Assembly: GCA_011524395.1 (NCBI GenBank)
Contig: WTKN01000129.1
Location: 1 to 37,418, forward strand
Direction of reading: 5' to 3'
Origin: Moorena sp. SS36440bin_2
Lineage (GTDB): Bacteria; Cyanobacteriota; Cyanobacteriia; Cyanobacteriales; Coleofasciculaceae
DNA: 37,418 bases
The position numbers and the translations under genes were made by a program. Shown here one piece after another: positions 9,558 to 18,481 of the stretch; position 1 is the first letter of the stretch, and every line of letters starts with the position of its first letter. The notes below the pieces were generated by a model, which searched no databases, was not told the origin of the DNA, and worked only from the letters and a program-made list of their open reading frames with translations.

Positions 9558-11105
9558 ATGCCAAAGACTGTTGATTTCAGTAATAAACCATTTCATTTCA
9601 TTGGTATTGGGGGAATTGGGATGTCAGCTCTTGCCTACATCCTAGCCAAACGCCAATTTAGAGTATCTGGCTCAGATACTCGGACAACCCATATCACGCA
9701 ACGTTTGCAAGCAGTAGGTGCTCATATCTTCAAACAGCAGTGTGCCGCCAACTTAGAATTTTTCCAATCCAGGAACGCACCAGCTTGTGAAGAAGTAGCA
9801 GATAAAACGGTTAGCACGAGTTTAAACCCAAAAGCACTCACAGAAATCTCACAATCAAGTCCGACTATATCTGTAGCTGAACCATGTTTAGGGTTGCCTC
9901 AAGTTATCTGTTCCACAGCAATTAACCCATTAAACTCTGAGTATCAGGCAGCTTTAAAACTAGGTTGCCCGATTTTCCATCGCTCAGATTTACTAGCGGC
10001 GTTAATTGAAGACTATTACAGTATAGCAGTCGCTGGAACTCATGGGAAAACTACAACCAGTAGTTTGCTCGGGTATCTACTGTGGCAAGCCGGTTGTGAC
10101 CCCACCATGATTATCGGTGGTGAGGTGGATGCTATCGGTGGTAACGCCAGGCTAGGAAATGGCTCATTACTGGTTGCTGAGGCTGATGAATCCGATGGTT
10201 CATTGGTTAAGCTCTCCGCCGAGATTGGTGTAGTAACCAATATTGAGCTGGATCATCCAGACCATTACCAGAAGTTAGAGGAGGTTGTTGAAATATTCCA
10301 GACGTTCGCGAAGCGCTGTAAGAAGTTAGTGGGATGTATTGATTGTGAGACAGTGCGATCGCAACTAAAACCGAATATTAGCTATAGTCTACGGCGGGAT
10401 ATGGAGGCAGACTATAGCGTTGATGATGTAACTTATGAAGCTAATGGCACTACCGCCAGAGTTTGGGAGGGCAATCAGGTTTTAGGTCGGTTGGAGCTGA
10501 AATTGTTGGGGAAACATAATCTCAGCAATGCCCTAGCCGCAGTAGCAGTAGGACGAAAGTTGGGGTTGGAGTTTGAAGCAATTGCCTCGGGGATCGCTAG
10601 CTTTCAGGGAGCCAAACGCCGATTTGAGCTGCGGGGCAAGTGCAATGATATTAGTTTTGTGGATGACTATGCTCACCACCCCAGTGAAATTAAGGCAACC
10701 CTAGCTGCCGCAAGAATTCAGGTCAAAGCTGACCAGCGAATAATTGCAATTTTCCAACCTCACCGATATAGTCGTACCCTAAAGTTTCTCCCCGAGTTTA
10801 GTGTTTCCTTTAGTAACGCTGACTTGGTGGTTATCAGTGATATCTACAGTGCTGGGGAACCAGATTTAGGAGAAATTAGTGGGGAAAACCTTTATCAGGC
10901 GATCGCATCGAACCATAAGGATGTGCATTACAAACCAACTCTCGAATCAGTGGTAGAGTTTCTCAACCAAATTCTCTGTCCTGGGGACTTAGCCCTATTC
11001 TTGGGAGCCGGTAATCTCAATCAGATTATTCCTAAGGTCATGGGGTTTTACCAAAAGCCAGAGAATCGCTTAGTTAAGCATAATTTAGCCCCAAAGCATC
11101 AATAA
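9558..11105 (+). CDS. murC: UDP-N-acetylmuramate--L-alanine ligase MurC
   Basis: MurC adds the first amino acid, L-alanine, to UDP-MurNAc in cytoplasmic peptidoglycan synthesis, using ATP. The N-terminal Rossmann motif FIGIGGIGMSALA (14-26) and the ATP-binding GTHGKTT (160-166) are present, followed by central and C-terminal Mur-ligase blocks (DDYAHHPSEI, FQPHRYSRT). A clear AAGGAG seven bases upstream fixes the ATG. At 515 residues it is longer than most MurC proteins. The excess is a low-complexity Ser/Thr/Ala-rich stretch at about residues 62-114, inside the N-terminal domain. murB follows 202 bases downstream, a common cyanobacterial pairing. Confidence 0.98.
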   Translation: MPKTVDFSNKPFHFIGIGGIGMSALAYILAKRQFRVSGSDTRTTHITQRLQAVGAHIFKQQCAANLEFFQSRNAPACEEVADKTVSTSLNPKALTEISQSSPTISVAEPCLGLPQVICSTAINPLNSEYQAALKLGCPIFHRSDLLAALIEDYYSIAVAGTHGKTTTSSLLGYLLWQAGCDPTMIIGGEVDAIGGNARLGNGSLLVAEADESDGSLVKLSAEIGVVTNIELDHPDHYQKLEEVVEIFQTFAKRCKKLVGCIDCETVRSQLKPNISYSLRRDMEADYSVDDVTYEANGTTARVWEGNQVLGRLELKLLGKHNLSNALAAVAVGRKLGLEFEAIASGIASFQGAKRRFELRGKCNDISFVDDYAHHPSEIKATLAAARIQVKADQRIIAIFQPHRYSRTLKFLPEFSVSFSNADLVVISDIYSAGEPDLGEISGENLYQAIASNHKDVHYKPTLESVVEFLNQILCPGDLALFLGAGNLNQIIPKVMGFYQKPENRLVKHNLAPKHQ

Positions 11106-11307
11106 TTGTGAATCAAGCTAGGGAATCTTAACTATAGACCTACAGAGAACAGAAGTATAATCTCAAGGCTCTATACTCGTGAATCAACTTTCCACGAACT
11201 CCTCTGGTTACTCTACCCCCTAGCAATTCTAGCCAATGTGACTGGCAAAAACCGATCGGCATTATTTTCATTGTGTGTAGATCCGACTCTCTACCCTGAT
11301 TTTCCTG

Positions 11308-12294
11308 ATGATAACTAGCGTGCTAACCCAGAAAAAAAATCTTTCCCAGTTACAGTTGTATATTCCAGGAACTAATTGTCCACTTCAGTCCCAGGTATCC
11401 TTAGCCAAACTCACTTCATTTCGTGTGGGAGGTCCAGCTCAGTGGTACGTCGCCCCTAGGAGCCTAGAAGACCTACAAGCTAGTTTCCAGTGGGCTCACT
11501 CCCAAAAATTACCCCTAACCCTGTTAGGGGCTGGTTCCAACCTTCTAGTCAGCGATATCGGTTTACCGGGTTTGGTAATTTGTACTCGCTATCTGCGTCA
11601 TACTCACTTTGATGCAGATACAGGGAGAATTACCGCCAGTGCTGGTGTACCGATTGCTAGTCTGGCATGGCAGGCTGCCAAACGAGGGTGGGAAGGGCTA
11701 GAGTGGGCTGTGGGCATACCTGGAACCGTTGGTGGTGCTGTGGTGATGAATGCTGGTGCCCACAAAAATTCCACAGCTGATATTCTGTTTCATACAGATG
11801 TTCTATCCCCTGATGGCTCAATAGCCCAACTCAGTAGCCAAGACCTAGGCTTTAGCTATCGCACTTCAATCCTTCAAGGTAGCGATCGCATAGTCACCCA
11901 GGCCACATTTCAGTTAAAACCGGGTGCTGATCCAAAACAGGTGCGCTCATTGACATCGGATCATTTGGCAAGACGACACACTACCCAACCTTACCACCTA
12001 CCTAGTTGTGGCAGTGTGTTCCGCAATCCTGATCCCTATGCTGCTGGTTGGCTAATTGAACAAATTGGTCTAAAAGGCTACCAAATTGGTGGTGCTAGAA
12101 TAGCTGAACGCCATGCCAACTTTATACTTAACTGTGGTGATGCTAAGGCTAGCGATATCTTCCGCATGATCCACCATATACAGGAGCAAGTAGAAAAGCA
12201 CTGGTCACTGTGTTTAGAGCCAGAAGTGAGGATTTTAGGTGATTTTACCAAAAAACTAGCAGTTGAAAGCCCTATGTCTTTAGAGCAGGGATAA
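11308..12294 (+). CDS. murB: UDP-N-acetylenolpyruvoylglucosamine reductase MurB
   Basis: MurB is the FAD enzyme that reduces UDP-GlcNAc-enolpyruvate to UDP-MurNAc, the step before MurC. The 328-residue protein carries the FAD-binding segments TSFRVGGPAQWY, LGAGSNLLVSD and EWAVGIPGTVGGAVVMNAGAH. Its active-site block PSCGSVFRNP has the serine that donates a proton, and it also has a C-terminal IGGARIAERHANFI block. The first 30 residues are not conserved, so the exact start is less certain than the rest. It follows murC in the same direction, and a strong terminator-like palindrome lies 54 bases after the stop. Confidence 0.97.
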   Translation: MITSVLTQKKNLSQLQLYIPGTNCPLQSQVSLAKLTSFRVGGPAQWYVAPRSLEDLQASFQWAHSQKLPLTLLGAGSNLLVSDIGLPGLVICTRYLRHTHFDADTGRITASAGVPIASLAWQAAKRGWEGLEWAVGIPGTVGGAVVMNAGAHKNSTADILFHTDVLSPDGSIAQLSSQDLGFSYRTSILQGSDRIVTQATFQLKPGADPKQVRSLTSDHLARRHTTQPYHLPSCGSVFRNPDPYAAGWLIEQIGLKGYQIGGARIAERHANFILNCGDAKASDIFRMIHHIQEQVEKHWSLCLEPEVRILGDFTKKLAVESPMSLEQG

Positions 12295-12301
12295 AAACCA
12301 G

Positions 12302-12320
12302 CGAGGGGATAAATCCCCTC
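12302..12320 (+). repeat. Small hairpin after murB
   Basis: GAGGGGAT and ATCCCCTC flank a short AA loop just after the murB stop, forming a GC-rich hairpin. No T-run follows, so I regard the palindrome at 12349 as the more likely terminator. Confidence 0.5.
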
Positions 12321-12348
12321 CTATGGTTCCAGTGGATATCCCAAAACC

Positions 12349-12386
12349 GATCATGTTGGTGATCACCAACATGATCAATTTTTAGT
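12349..12386 (+). terminator. Perfect 28-base palindrome with T-run, probable murB terminator
   Basis: The sequence from 12349 to 12376 reads the same on both strands; each 14-base half is GATCATGTTGGTGA or its complement. It is followed by AATTTTTAG. As RNA this gives an 11-base-pair stem with a six-base TGATCA loop and a short U-run, the form of a factor-independent terminator. It contains nested GATC sites. The remaining bases up to 12702 show nothing else recognisable; a frame at 12573-12839 overlaps ybaB and is rejected. Confidence 0.65.
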
Positions 12387-12702
12387 TTATAGTTGTGCTT
12401 GGCTAAACTAGAACAGAATGGGAAGAAGTTAACTATATCGCTTCAGCCCATGTATGAATAAGGACACCGGGAATTTATTCCCCTATTTCCCACTGGTTAT
12501 AAGGCTAGGAAAAGTCAAATAGCATCACAATAGATACACAATAGATAAAGGTTAATCACCACAGGATTTCTAATGTCAGCTCGCCCCTTGCCCATACACT
12601 GGGCTTATTGCCGATCTGGCCAGGGGTTAAAACTGCGCTTGACGTTTGTTTTTCTTCCCCGGTCATTAGACAGGGGGTTTCTAAACTTAACTGGGATTTT
12701 TT

Positions 12703-13056
12703 ATGACACAAGACAAAGGAAAAGGATTTGGTCTCGGTCTCGGCAAGATGAAAGAACTAGCCGAAGCGTTCAAAAAAGCTCAAGAAGTTCAAAAGGGTGC
12801 CAAAGAGCTCCAGGATCAGTTGGAGCAAATGGAAATTGAGGGAACATCAGGGGAAGACGGTCGAGTAAAGGTGTTTCTCAGTGGCAATCAGGAACCCCTA
12901 CGTGTAGAGATTTCTGAGGATGCTATCAATCAAGGAGCTGAGGCTTTATCTGAACTGGTGTTAGCAGCCATGAAAAATGCCTATGAGACCTCCACAGCCA
13001 CTATGCGGGAGCGCATGGAAGAACTTACCAGTGGGTTAAACTTGCCAGGTTTATAA
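12703..13056 (+). CDS. YbaB/EbfC family nucleoid-associated protein
   Basis: This 117-residue protein belongs to the YbaB/EbfC family, small dimeric DNA-binding proteins that coat the nucleoid. The family core is visible: [36 protein letters not shown] is rewritten here only by its features, a long Lys/Glu-rich helix at about 6-45. A strand region with G-x-V-K-V-F-L-S-G and a C-terminal helix containing [10 protein letters not shown] follow. The ATG at 12703 gives the family's normal length. Another frame across the start (12573-12839) has no family similarity. A murC-murB-ybaB order is seen in other cyanobacteria as far as I recall. Confidence 0.93.
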   Translation: MTQDKGKGFGLGLGKMKELAEAFKKAQEVQKGAKELQDQLEQMEIEGTSGEDGRVKVFLSGNQEPLRVEISEDAINQGAEALSELVLAAMKNAYETSTATMRERMEELTSGLNLPGL

Positions 13057-13102
13057 CCTCATCGCTCCATCCCCCCTCGGGATTCCGTAGGAAAAAACTA
13101 TA

Positions 13103-13148
13103 GGCATGAGGACATTAATCAATTCTTTATGGTTTCAAACCTCATGCC
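13103..13148. repeat. Inverted repeat between convergent ybaB and SGNH genes
   Basis: GGCATGAGG (13103-13111) and CCTCATGCC (13140-13148) are inverted repeats around a 28-base loop in the gap between convergent genes. It could act as a two-way terminator, but there is no clear T-run. Confidence 0.4.
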
Positions 13149-13170
13149 GAATATCCTAATTAATGCCTGA

Positions 13171-14562
13171 CTACTTATCAAGATTTGAGTACAACGAAGC
13201 TACCTGTAGTTTTGGCAGTGAAGTAAGTCCATAATATAAGCTCTTAGCCACCTGTATATTGGCTGCTTCTGTCAAGTGAATGGCATCATCAAAGGCGAGT
13301 TCGGGAAAGTTTTGATAAATTGTGTACAAGTTGAGAACCTTGATATTTTTGGGAAAACCTTTCTCCAGTTGCTGACCCGCTACCACCAATTTGGGATAAT
13401 TGGCTTGCACTTGTTCCTGGTAAACCTTTCCTAACTGCTGCAAAATTTCCTTCTCTGCTGGTTTGATCTTGTTGTTGCCACGACCAGTGATTTCTGGTTG
13501 GACAGCAACTAGTAAAGGAATTCGCTGTCCTGCTGTTAAACGCAGCATATGTCTGAGGTTATTTCGATAGCGCGTCAATCGACGTTCCAGTTCATCGGAT
13601 TCCTGAGGAAGATACTTCTTCAGTGGCATAACGTCCCCCTTCATTACTAGAGACCGCTGACTCACTGACGCCTGAGGATCAAAGACCCAGTATGTGATTG
13701 CTTTAGCGAGATAAGTTTTTGTAACTAAATGCTTCAACTGCTGAGTCAGATGAGTCCAAAAATGCCCGGTCGCATTTTGCAAGAAGGCTTCTGTGTTAGG
13801 AATATCTGTTAAATTTTGGTCACTGGGGGTCATCAAGTCTGTGTATCCACCCAACACTATTACTGCATCTGGACTGTAAGGTAAAATCTTGAGTGCTAAC
13901 TGAGCTAGTGTATTGCCAGAGGTATAACCTGGTACGGCGGCGTTGATTACACGATACTTACCATTTCGAATCTTTGGCGGCAGAGCAAGTGCTTGCTTTA
14001 ATTCCGGTTCAGAAGGGGGTAAAGTCATCGGTCGGTATTTCTGTGGGGAACTCCTCTGCTGTTTTATCCGTTCATTGAGACGAGCTTCTAAGTAGCTGGC
14101 GATGGTAACTTGATTATTGGCATTCCCTTGACCGAAGGCTGTCGAGCCACCTAACAAAAAAATCCGAATTTCATTTTTGGGTTTGACCAAGGGAACAGGG
14201 TCGTCGTCCCGGAAACCCTGCTCATTAATGCGCCAGAAATCGCTCTGTTGCTTCCCCAATAAACTGTAACCTACAGCTAGATCCCGTTGGACAGCTAGAT
14301 CACCAAGGTCTGGTAATCCATCATAAAGCTGCTGTGTCTGGTCAAGGAACTTGGGACGGTAAACAGTGAAATCTCTGGGTGCCCCCTTGTAGGTAGCTAT
14401 ATCATTAATTTTGCCGACCGCAGCCAGTAAGAAACGAGCCAACAATTCCACAATCATCAAACTTAGAACTATCCCTGTGAGAATCGTCAGTAGGTTAAAC
14501 CGTCGGCGGCGCTTGCGGTAAAGGCTACGGCGCGACTTAAATATTAAATCTCTTCCTTGCAT
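13171..14562 (-). CDS. Membrane-anchored SGNH/GDSL hydrolase
   Basis: The 463-residue protein has a basic N-terminus (RRSLYRKRRRR) and one membrane segment at about 23-49, so the catalytic domain is probably periplasmic. SGNH hydrolase motifs are present: GGS140 in LLGGSTAFGQG as block I with the nucleophilic serine, GGYTDLM as a block with the family Gly/Asn role partly altered, and D426-A-I-H429 as the catalytic Asp-x-x-His. Such proteins often add or remove acyl groups on polysaccharides or cell-wall sugars. The substrate is not evident. The gene is divergent from a low-molecular-weight tyrosine phosphatase, a class often linked to polysaccharide export, but that link is only suggestive. 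Confidence 0.85.
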   Translation of the reverse strand: MQGRDLIFKSRRSLYRKRRRRFNLLTILTGIVLSLMIVELLARFLLAAVGKINDIATYKGAPRDFTVYRPKFLDQTQQLYDGLPDLGDLAVQRDLAVGYSLLGKQQSDFWRINEQGFRDDDPVPLVKPKNEIRIFLLGGSTAFGQGNANNQVTIASYLEARLNERIKQQRSSPQKYRPMTLPPSEPELKQALALPPKIRNGKYRVINAAVPGYTSGNTLAQLALKILPYSPDAVIVLGGYTDLMTPSDQNLTDIPNTEAFLQNATGHFWTHLTQQLKHLVTKTYLAKAITYWVFDPQASVSQRSLVMKGDVMPLKKYLPQESDELERRLTRYRNNLRHMLRLTAGQRIPLLVAVQPEITGRGNNKIKPAEKEILQQLGKVYQEQVQANYPKLVVAGQQLEKGFPKNIKVLNLYTIYQNFPELAFDDAIHLTEAANIQVAKSLYYGLTSLPKLQVASLYSNLDK

Positions 14563-14734
14563 AACCGTTCTTGTTAGGAGGTATCCCTTTACAACTTGCT
14601 GTATTTAAATCACTGCGTTGCTAGACATTGAACCATGAAGCGACATGAGACCACATGGGTTCAACTATCCCATAGAGCCATTTCGTTGCTAAACTTAACA
14701 CGGCGCAGCTCGTAGTTGACCAAATAATATACTC

Positions 14735-15226
14735 ATGCCTTGCAAGTTACTCTTTGTCTGCCTTGGTAATATCTGCCGTTCTCCCTCAGCGGAGAACATC
14801 ATGAATCACTTAATAGCACAAGCAAATCTTTCTGACCAAATTGTCGGCGATTCCGCTGGTACTTCGAGTTATCATATCGGTTCTGCCCCAGATCGGCGTA
14901 TGACAGCAGCTGCCAAACGTCGGGGGATTGTACTCCAGGGGAAAGCACGGCAGTTTAATCGGTCTGACTTGGAAGAATTTGACCTGATTTTAGCTATGGA
15001 TCAGCAAAACTACGAAGATATTATCTCTGTTGATCCAGCTGGCAAGTATAAAGATAAAGTAAGACTAATGTGTGATTTTGCCCGTCATCACACCGAGCGC
15101 TCAGTCCCCGATCCATACTACGGTGGACCAGAGGGTTTTAATAAGGTAATTGATTTACTGCTAGACGCTTGCGAAGGTCTGCTGGAACACGTTGTTGACA
15201 ATTACACCAAGACTAGGCAAAACTAA
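14735..15226 (+). CDS. Low-molecular-weight protein-tyrosine phosphatase
   Basis: This 163-residue cytoplasmic enzyme carries the complete phosphate-binding loop C9-L-G-N-I-C14-R15-S at its N-terminus, with C9 as nucleophile. The general acid is D126 in SVPDPYYGG near the C-terminus. These are the full set of catalytic residues for the family, and the length is normal. Low-molecular-weight phosphatases remove phosphate from tyrosine, for example on polysaccharide-export kinases. No kinase gene is present here. It is divergent from the SGNH hydrolase and convergent with the response regulator. The start gives the family's usual short lead to the P-loop. Confidence 0.96.
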   Translation: MPCKLLFVCLGNICRSPSAENIMNHLIAQANLSDQIVGDSAGTSSYHIGSAPDRRMTAAAKRRGIVLQGKARQFNRSDLEEFDLILAMDQQNYEDIISVDPAGKYKDKVRLMCDFARHHTERSVPDPYYGGPEGFNKVIDLLLDACEGLLEHVVDNYTKTRQN

Positions 15227-15297
15227 ACACTGCCAAGCACTAATAATTATTAATGGTGAACTCAGCGTTTGTGCCATGGGTGGTTAACTTGATTAAT

Positions 15298-15993
15298 TCA
15301 TTGGATTAAATGGTGTTCTAAGGCAAATCGTAAGAGTTCAGCTCGGTTACTCGTATCAGTTTTTCTGAACAGACTACTAACGTATTTCTCGATTGTCCTT
15401 GGACTCAGGTGTAATTGGTTACCGATTTCGACATTGGATAAACCTGTAGTCAGTAAATTCAATACTTGCTGTTCCCGCTCGGTCAGGTGTAGAGCATGAG
15501 CTTGGGTATTATTCCCTGATTGATGATTAATCTCTACGGAGTTGATTGATATCGATGGTGGTTTATCAACCGGCTCTTTTGTAGTCTGTGGTGGTGAGAA
15601 TCGTAACTCCGTATGAATCATTTGCGATCGCACTAGCAAACTTTGAATCACTGCACCTAATTCTTGCATCTCAAAGGGCTTAGGTAGGTAGACATCACAC
15701 CCAGACTGATAACCCTTGATGCGTTGATTGGTGCTATTGAGTTCGGTTAAAAATACAACAGGTAACAACCGCAATGGGGGCTTCTGACGCAATTTTCTCA
15801 CCAGTTCATAGCCATCTATTCGGGGCATATTAATATCTGTAACCAGAAGGTGAGGGTGATAAGTCTCAATCATAGACAGCGCTTGCTGACCATTTTCAGC
15901 AGTAATAACTGAATAACCTGACATTTCCAGATAATCGCTTACAGACAAACGAGTGCCCAGGTCGTCATCTGCAACCAGAATAATCAATGGCAT
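15298..15993 (-). CDS. NarL/LuxR-type two-component response regulator
   Basis: The 231-residue regulator has an N-terminal receiver domain with acidic pocket D10/D11, phospho-acceptor D53 in LLVTDINMPRIDGYE, and the conserved lysine in LPKPFE. It ends with a LuxR/NarL helix-turn-helix (LTEREQQVLNLLTTGLSNVEIG, described here by its LTEREQQVL start, then SPRTIEKYVSSLF). The ATG at 15993 places the receiver at the N-terminus; a GTG at 16041 would add 16 unconserved residues. No histidine kinase lies nearby, so its partner is unknown. A short Ser/Gln-rich linker joins the domains. It lies convergent to the tyrosine phosphatase gene. Confidence 0.94.
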   Translation of the reverse strand: MPLIILVADDDLGTRLSVSDYLEMSGYSVITAENGQQALSMIETYHPHLLVTDINMPRIDGYELVRKLRQKPPLRLLPVVFLTELNSTNQRIKGYQSGCDVYLPKPFEMQELGAVIQSLLVRSQMIHTELRFSPPQTTKEPVDKPPSISINSVEINHQSGNNTQAHALHLTEREQQVLNLLTTGLSNVEIGNQLHLSPRTIEKYVSSLFRKTDTSNRAELLRFALEHHLIQ

Positions 15994-16179
15994 GGGATAA
16001 CTATAGTACTGACATTTAGCTAGATCCGCGAGAAGCCTCACATCTCAATGCTACGCCATGAGTGTCAGATGAATCGCTGACAGAAGCTTTGATAAACAGC
16101 CCTTAAGACGGTATAATGTAAATAGCAGGGAAGACAAAATAAGAGCTAACCGCCACCTGCTTATCTAAAAAGAAAGAAC

Positions 16180-16330
16180 GAGTTGTATTGTTCCGGTGCG
16201 GAGGGGCATCCCGTATCGTTAATAAAGCTTGCCGTTCGCGTAGCGTGGCCTTTGGCCTTGCATCCTAACCCATAGGTGGAGTTGGCAAGAAGCCCACACT
16301 GAAACGATTGATCAGTGTGGGAGTATGTCA
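16180..16330 (+). mobile_element. IS605/tnpB right-end remnant with omega-RNA-like sequence
   Basis: There is no gene between 15994 and 16563. Within it, GTGCGGAGGGGCATCCCGT, then GTTAATAAAGCTTG, then GGTGGAGTTGGCAAGAAGCCC are in the order that I recognise from the 3' noncoding part of cyanobacterial tnpB elements. A terminal hairpin follows: CCCACACTGA (16293-16302) and TCAGTGTGGG (16312-16321), then AGTATGTCAC. A GTTCGCGTAGCG repeat interrupts the segment at 16233-16257. No tnpB coding sequence remains. Similarity is from memory of such ends, not a search. Confidence 0.55.
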
Positions 16331-16388
16331 CAACAAACCTACTCCTAAGCTAGGTCATCTGGTGCTCAATTGGTGACCAAAAATACTT

Positions 16389-16418
16389 CGTTCGCGTAGC
16401 GTCGCCTAAAGGCGACGC
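16389..16418. repeat. Dispersed GTTCGCGTAGCG palindromic repeat
   Basis: CGTTCGCGTAGCGTCGCC is followed by TAAA and then GGCGACGC, so GCGTCGCC and GGCGACGC form an 8-base-pair hairpin. Relatives with a GTGGCC-type arm occur at 16233-16257, 25234-25258, 25736-25752 and 25753-25778. It is a small noncoding repeat, here in the gap upstream of the response regulator and downstream of the decarboxylase gene. Confidence 0.8.
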
Positions 16419-16563
16419 CAGCTCCGTCAGAACTGTGTGGAGATAGGAGTTGCCTGGTAAAATTAATCTAGATACCTAGACAACAAGATACCTTAGGCTT
16501 GCTGAAAGAAGCACCCTTGTGATTAATTAGTCAGTTAGCCCCCCCTCTGGCCTATAGCAGCTA

Positions 16564-18231
16564 CTACTCTGATGATAATCCTTGCATAGCACTTAACGCT
16601 TTCCCCAAGCGCTTGACACCATCAGAGCAATCGAGGCGATCTAAATGAACTTCGATAAAGGAGATACTATTGTGGTTAACTTTTGCTTGTTCTAAAGCTT
16701 GTTCTAGCTCACCTTCAGTACGCACTTGGCAACTCCAGCTATCGCCAAAAACCTTGGGTAACTGATGATATTTCCAAGGTTGAATATTGTTGTACGATCC
16801 TTCATGGATAGCCCGCTCAATAGTGTACCCGTCATTATTAATTAAGAAGATAATCGGGTTAAGTTGATGCCTAATAATCGTAGACATTTCCTGACAGGTC
16901 ATCTGGAAGGCACCATCACCGACAAACACAATCGGTCTACGGTCAGGAACAGCCAAAGCGACTCCTAGGCAGGCAGGAACTGAGAAGCCAATAGATGTGT
17001 AAAGCGCCTGTCCAATGTAGTCGCTGTTTCCTTGGAGTACCAAATCAACGGTAGCAATTAAAGCATCACCAGTTTCAGCAATCACGATTGAGTCATCATC
17101 AATAAAGTGAGTCATCCGCTCATAGAATCTGGCGTTAGTTAGCTTTTGCTCAGGTTGTGACTCAAAGCCTTTAGACAAAGACTCTATAGCTGGCTTGATA
17201 TCCAAGACATCAGATTTTTTCTTCTGAAGTTTGGCAGTTACACCAGCCATGAAATCCGCTAGATACACTGGAGAATAAAAGTGGTGTTTGATTTTAACTT
17301 TGTCAGAATTAGCGTTAATTAATCGCTCTTCGGGCAGTTGGGCAGTGAAACCACCCAGATTAATGTCTGACATGAAGGCACCCAAGCATAAAATACAGTC
17401 TGCTGTTTCAACTCGTTGGCGTACATACTCCTGACTGAACGCTCCTGCATAACTACCAATGAATTGTGGGTGGCTTTCCGAGATGATTGACTTGCCTAAC
17501 AGAGTCGTAGCGAAGGGATATCCTGTCTGCTCCAGCAGGTGGGTAAGTTGGTCTGCTATACCGTAGCGGTGGAGTTCAACCCCAGCTATAATAACGGGAT
17601 GCTGGGATTGGTCTAGCAAACTTACCGCCTCTTCAACTGCCTCTGATAAAGCGTGGACATCCATAATTGGGGTTTCTGGTAAGTCACGCTCCCCAGTAAC
17701 AGGACAAGGTTGATTGACTAAGTCTGAGGGGATTTCAATGTATACAGGTCTGCGGTGGCGCAAACAAGCAGCAATAGTTTGGTCGATTTGCCTTGCCGCT
17801 TGACTAGGGCTGGTAAGCCTCACGGCTGCCACTGTAATTTTTTCAAAAATTTCCAGCTGTAGATTGTAATTACCAGCAGTGTGATGTAGGAGTAACTTTT
17901 GCTGCCGCTGGGAACTGTTAGGCGCTCCACTAATCACGATCAGGGGAACTAGCTCAGCATAGGCACCAGCCACCGCATTGACTAGACTGAGTCCACCGAC
18001 ATTATAGGTAACGCACAACCCACCAACACCATTAAGGCGGGCATAGGCATCAGCTGCATATCCGGCATTGAGTTCGTTACAGGTGTAGATTAACTCTACA
18101 GAACTCTCTAGCAAGACATCCATCAGACCGAGGACGTAATCTCCTACTACGCCAAAAATATGCTTGACACCAGCGCCTTGCAGGCGTTGAGTAAGGTATT
18201 GACCGACAGTTACTACATCAGACTGAGCCAT
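16564..18231 (-). CDS. Thiamine-diphosphate-dependent pyruvate/indolepyruvate-type 2-keto-acid decarboxylase
   Basis: The 555-residue protein has the length and residues of the pyruvate decarboxylase/indolepyruvate decarboxylase family. D31 is in VVGDYVLGL, E53 in CNELNAGYAADAYAR, and the catalytic pair H116-H117 in LLHHTAG. The thiamine-diphosphate site starts at G438-D-G-A-F and runs to NNDGYTIERAIH, which includes the catalytic glutamate. Substrates could be pyruvate (to acetaldehyde), indolepyruvate or a branched-chain keto acid; sequence alone does not decide. GAGGTGCA before the ATG is a good Shine-Dalgarno sequence. No alcohol dehydrogenase gene is adjacent. It lies downstream of pgi on the same strand with a 250-base gap. 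Confidence 0.93.
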   Translation of the reverse strand: MAQSDVVTVGQYLTQRLQGAGVKHIFGVVGDYVLGLMDVLLESSVELIYTCNELNAGYAADAYARLNGVGGLCVTYNVGGLSLVNAVAGAYAELVPLIVISGAPNSSQRQQKLLLHHTAGNYNLQLEIFEKITVAAVRLTSPSQAARQIDQTIAACLRHRRPVYIEIPSDLVNQPCPVTGERDLPETPIMDVHALSEAVEEAVSLLDQSQHPVIIAGVELHRYGIADQLTHLLEQTGYPFATTLLGKSIISESHPQFIGSYAGAFSQEYVRQRVETADCILCLGAFMSDINLGGFTAQLPEERLINANSDKVKIKHHFYSPVYLADFMAGVTAKLQKKKSDVLDIKPAIESLSKGFESQPEQKLTNARFYERMTHFIDDDSIVIAETGDALIATVDLVLQGNSDYIGQALYTSIGFSVPACLGVALAVPDRRPIVFVGDGAFQMTCQEMSTIIRHQLNPIIFLINNDGYTIERAIHEGSYNNIQPWKYHQLPKVFGDSWSCQVRTEGELEQALEQAKVNHNSISFIEVHLDRLDCSDGVKRLGKALSAMQGLSSE

Positions 18232-18416
18232 TGCACCTCTGACCTCTTTAATTAAGCTACCTTTATGGCCAGCATAACCAAAATTTTAAAAAACGTTAAT
18301 TTTTTTGTAAAAAAGGTTACATTTAAGATAAAATATAACCTTTTATGCTTTCTATTCTAGCAAGTTTCTTGAGTTGACTAGGAAGCCTAACGTGTTTTTT
18401 GTTAACTAGCCTTTAA

Positions 18417-18457
18417 GTTGACGGTTAGTTGTCAAGGATTAACAGTCAACCGTCAAC
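18417..18457. repeat. GTTGACGGTT inverted repeat in the pgi/decarboxylase gap
   Basis: GTTGACGGTT (18417-18426) and AACCGTCAAC (18448-18457) are inverted repeats around a 21-base loop. Similar GTTGACTGTTG-type heptad-like text occurs at 35232-35266, suggesting a short repeat family rather than a gene-specific terminator. Confidence 0.5.
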
Positions 18458-18481
18458 AAAAAAGGTCAAATGTGTCTTAGC

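Noticed and set aside
9439-9645. Frame overlapping the murC start
   Set aside because: It overlaps murC in another frame; murC has a strong ribosome site and full family similarity.
12573-12839. Frame across the ybaB start
   Set aside because: It overlaps ybaB in another frame and has no family features.
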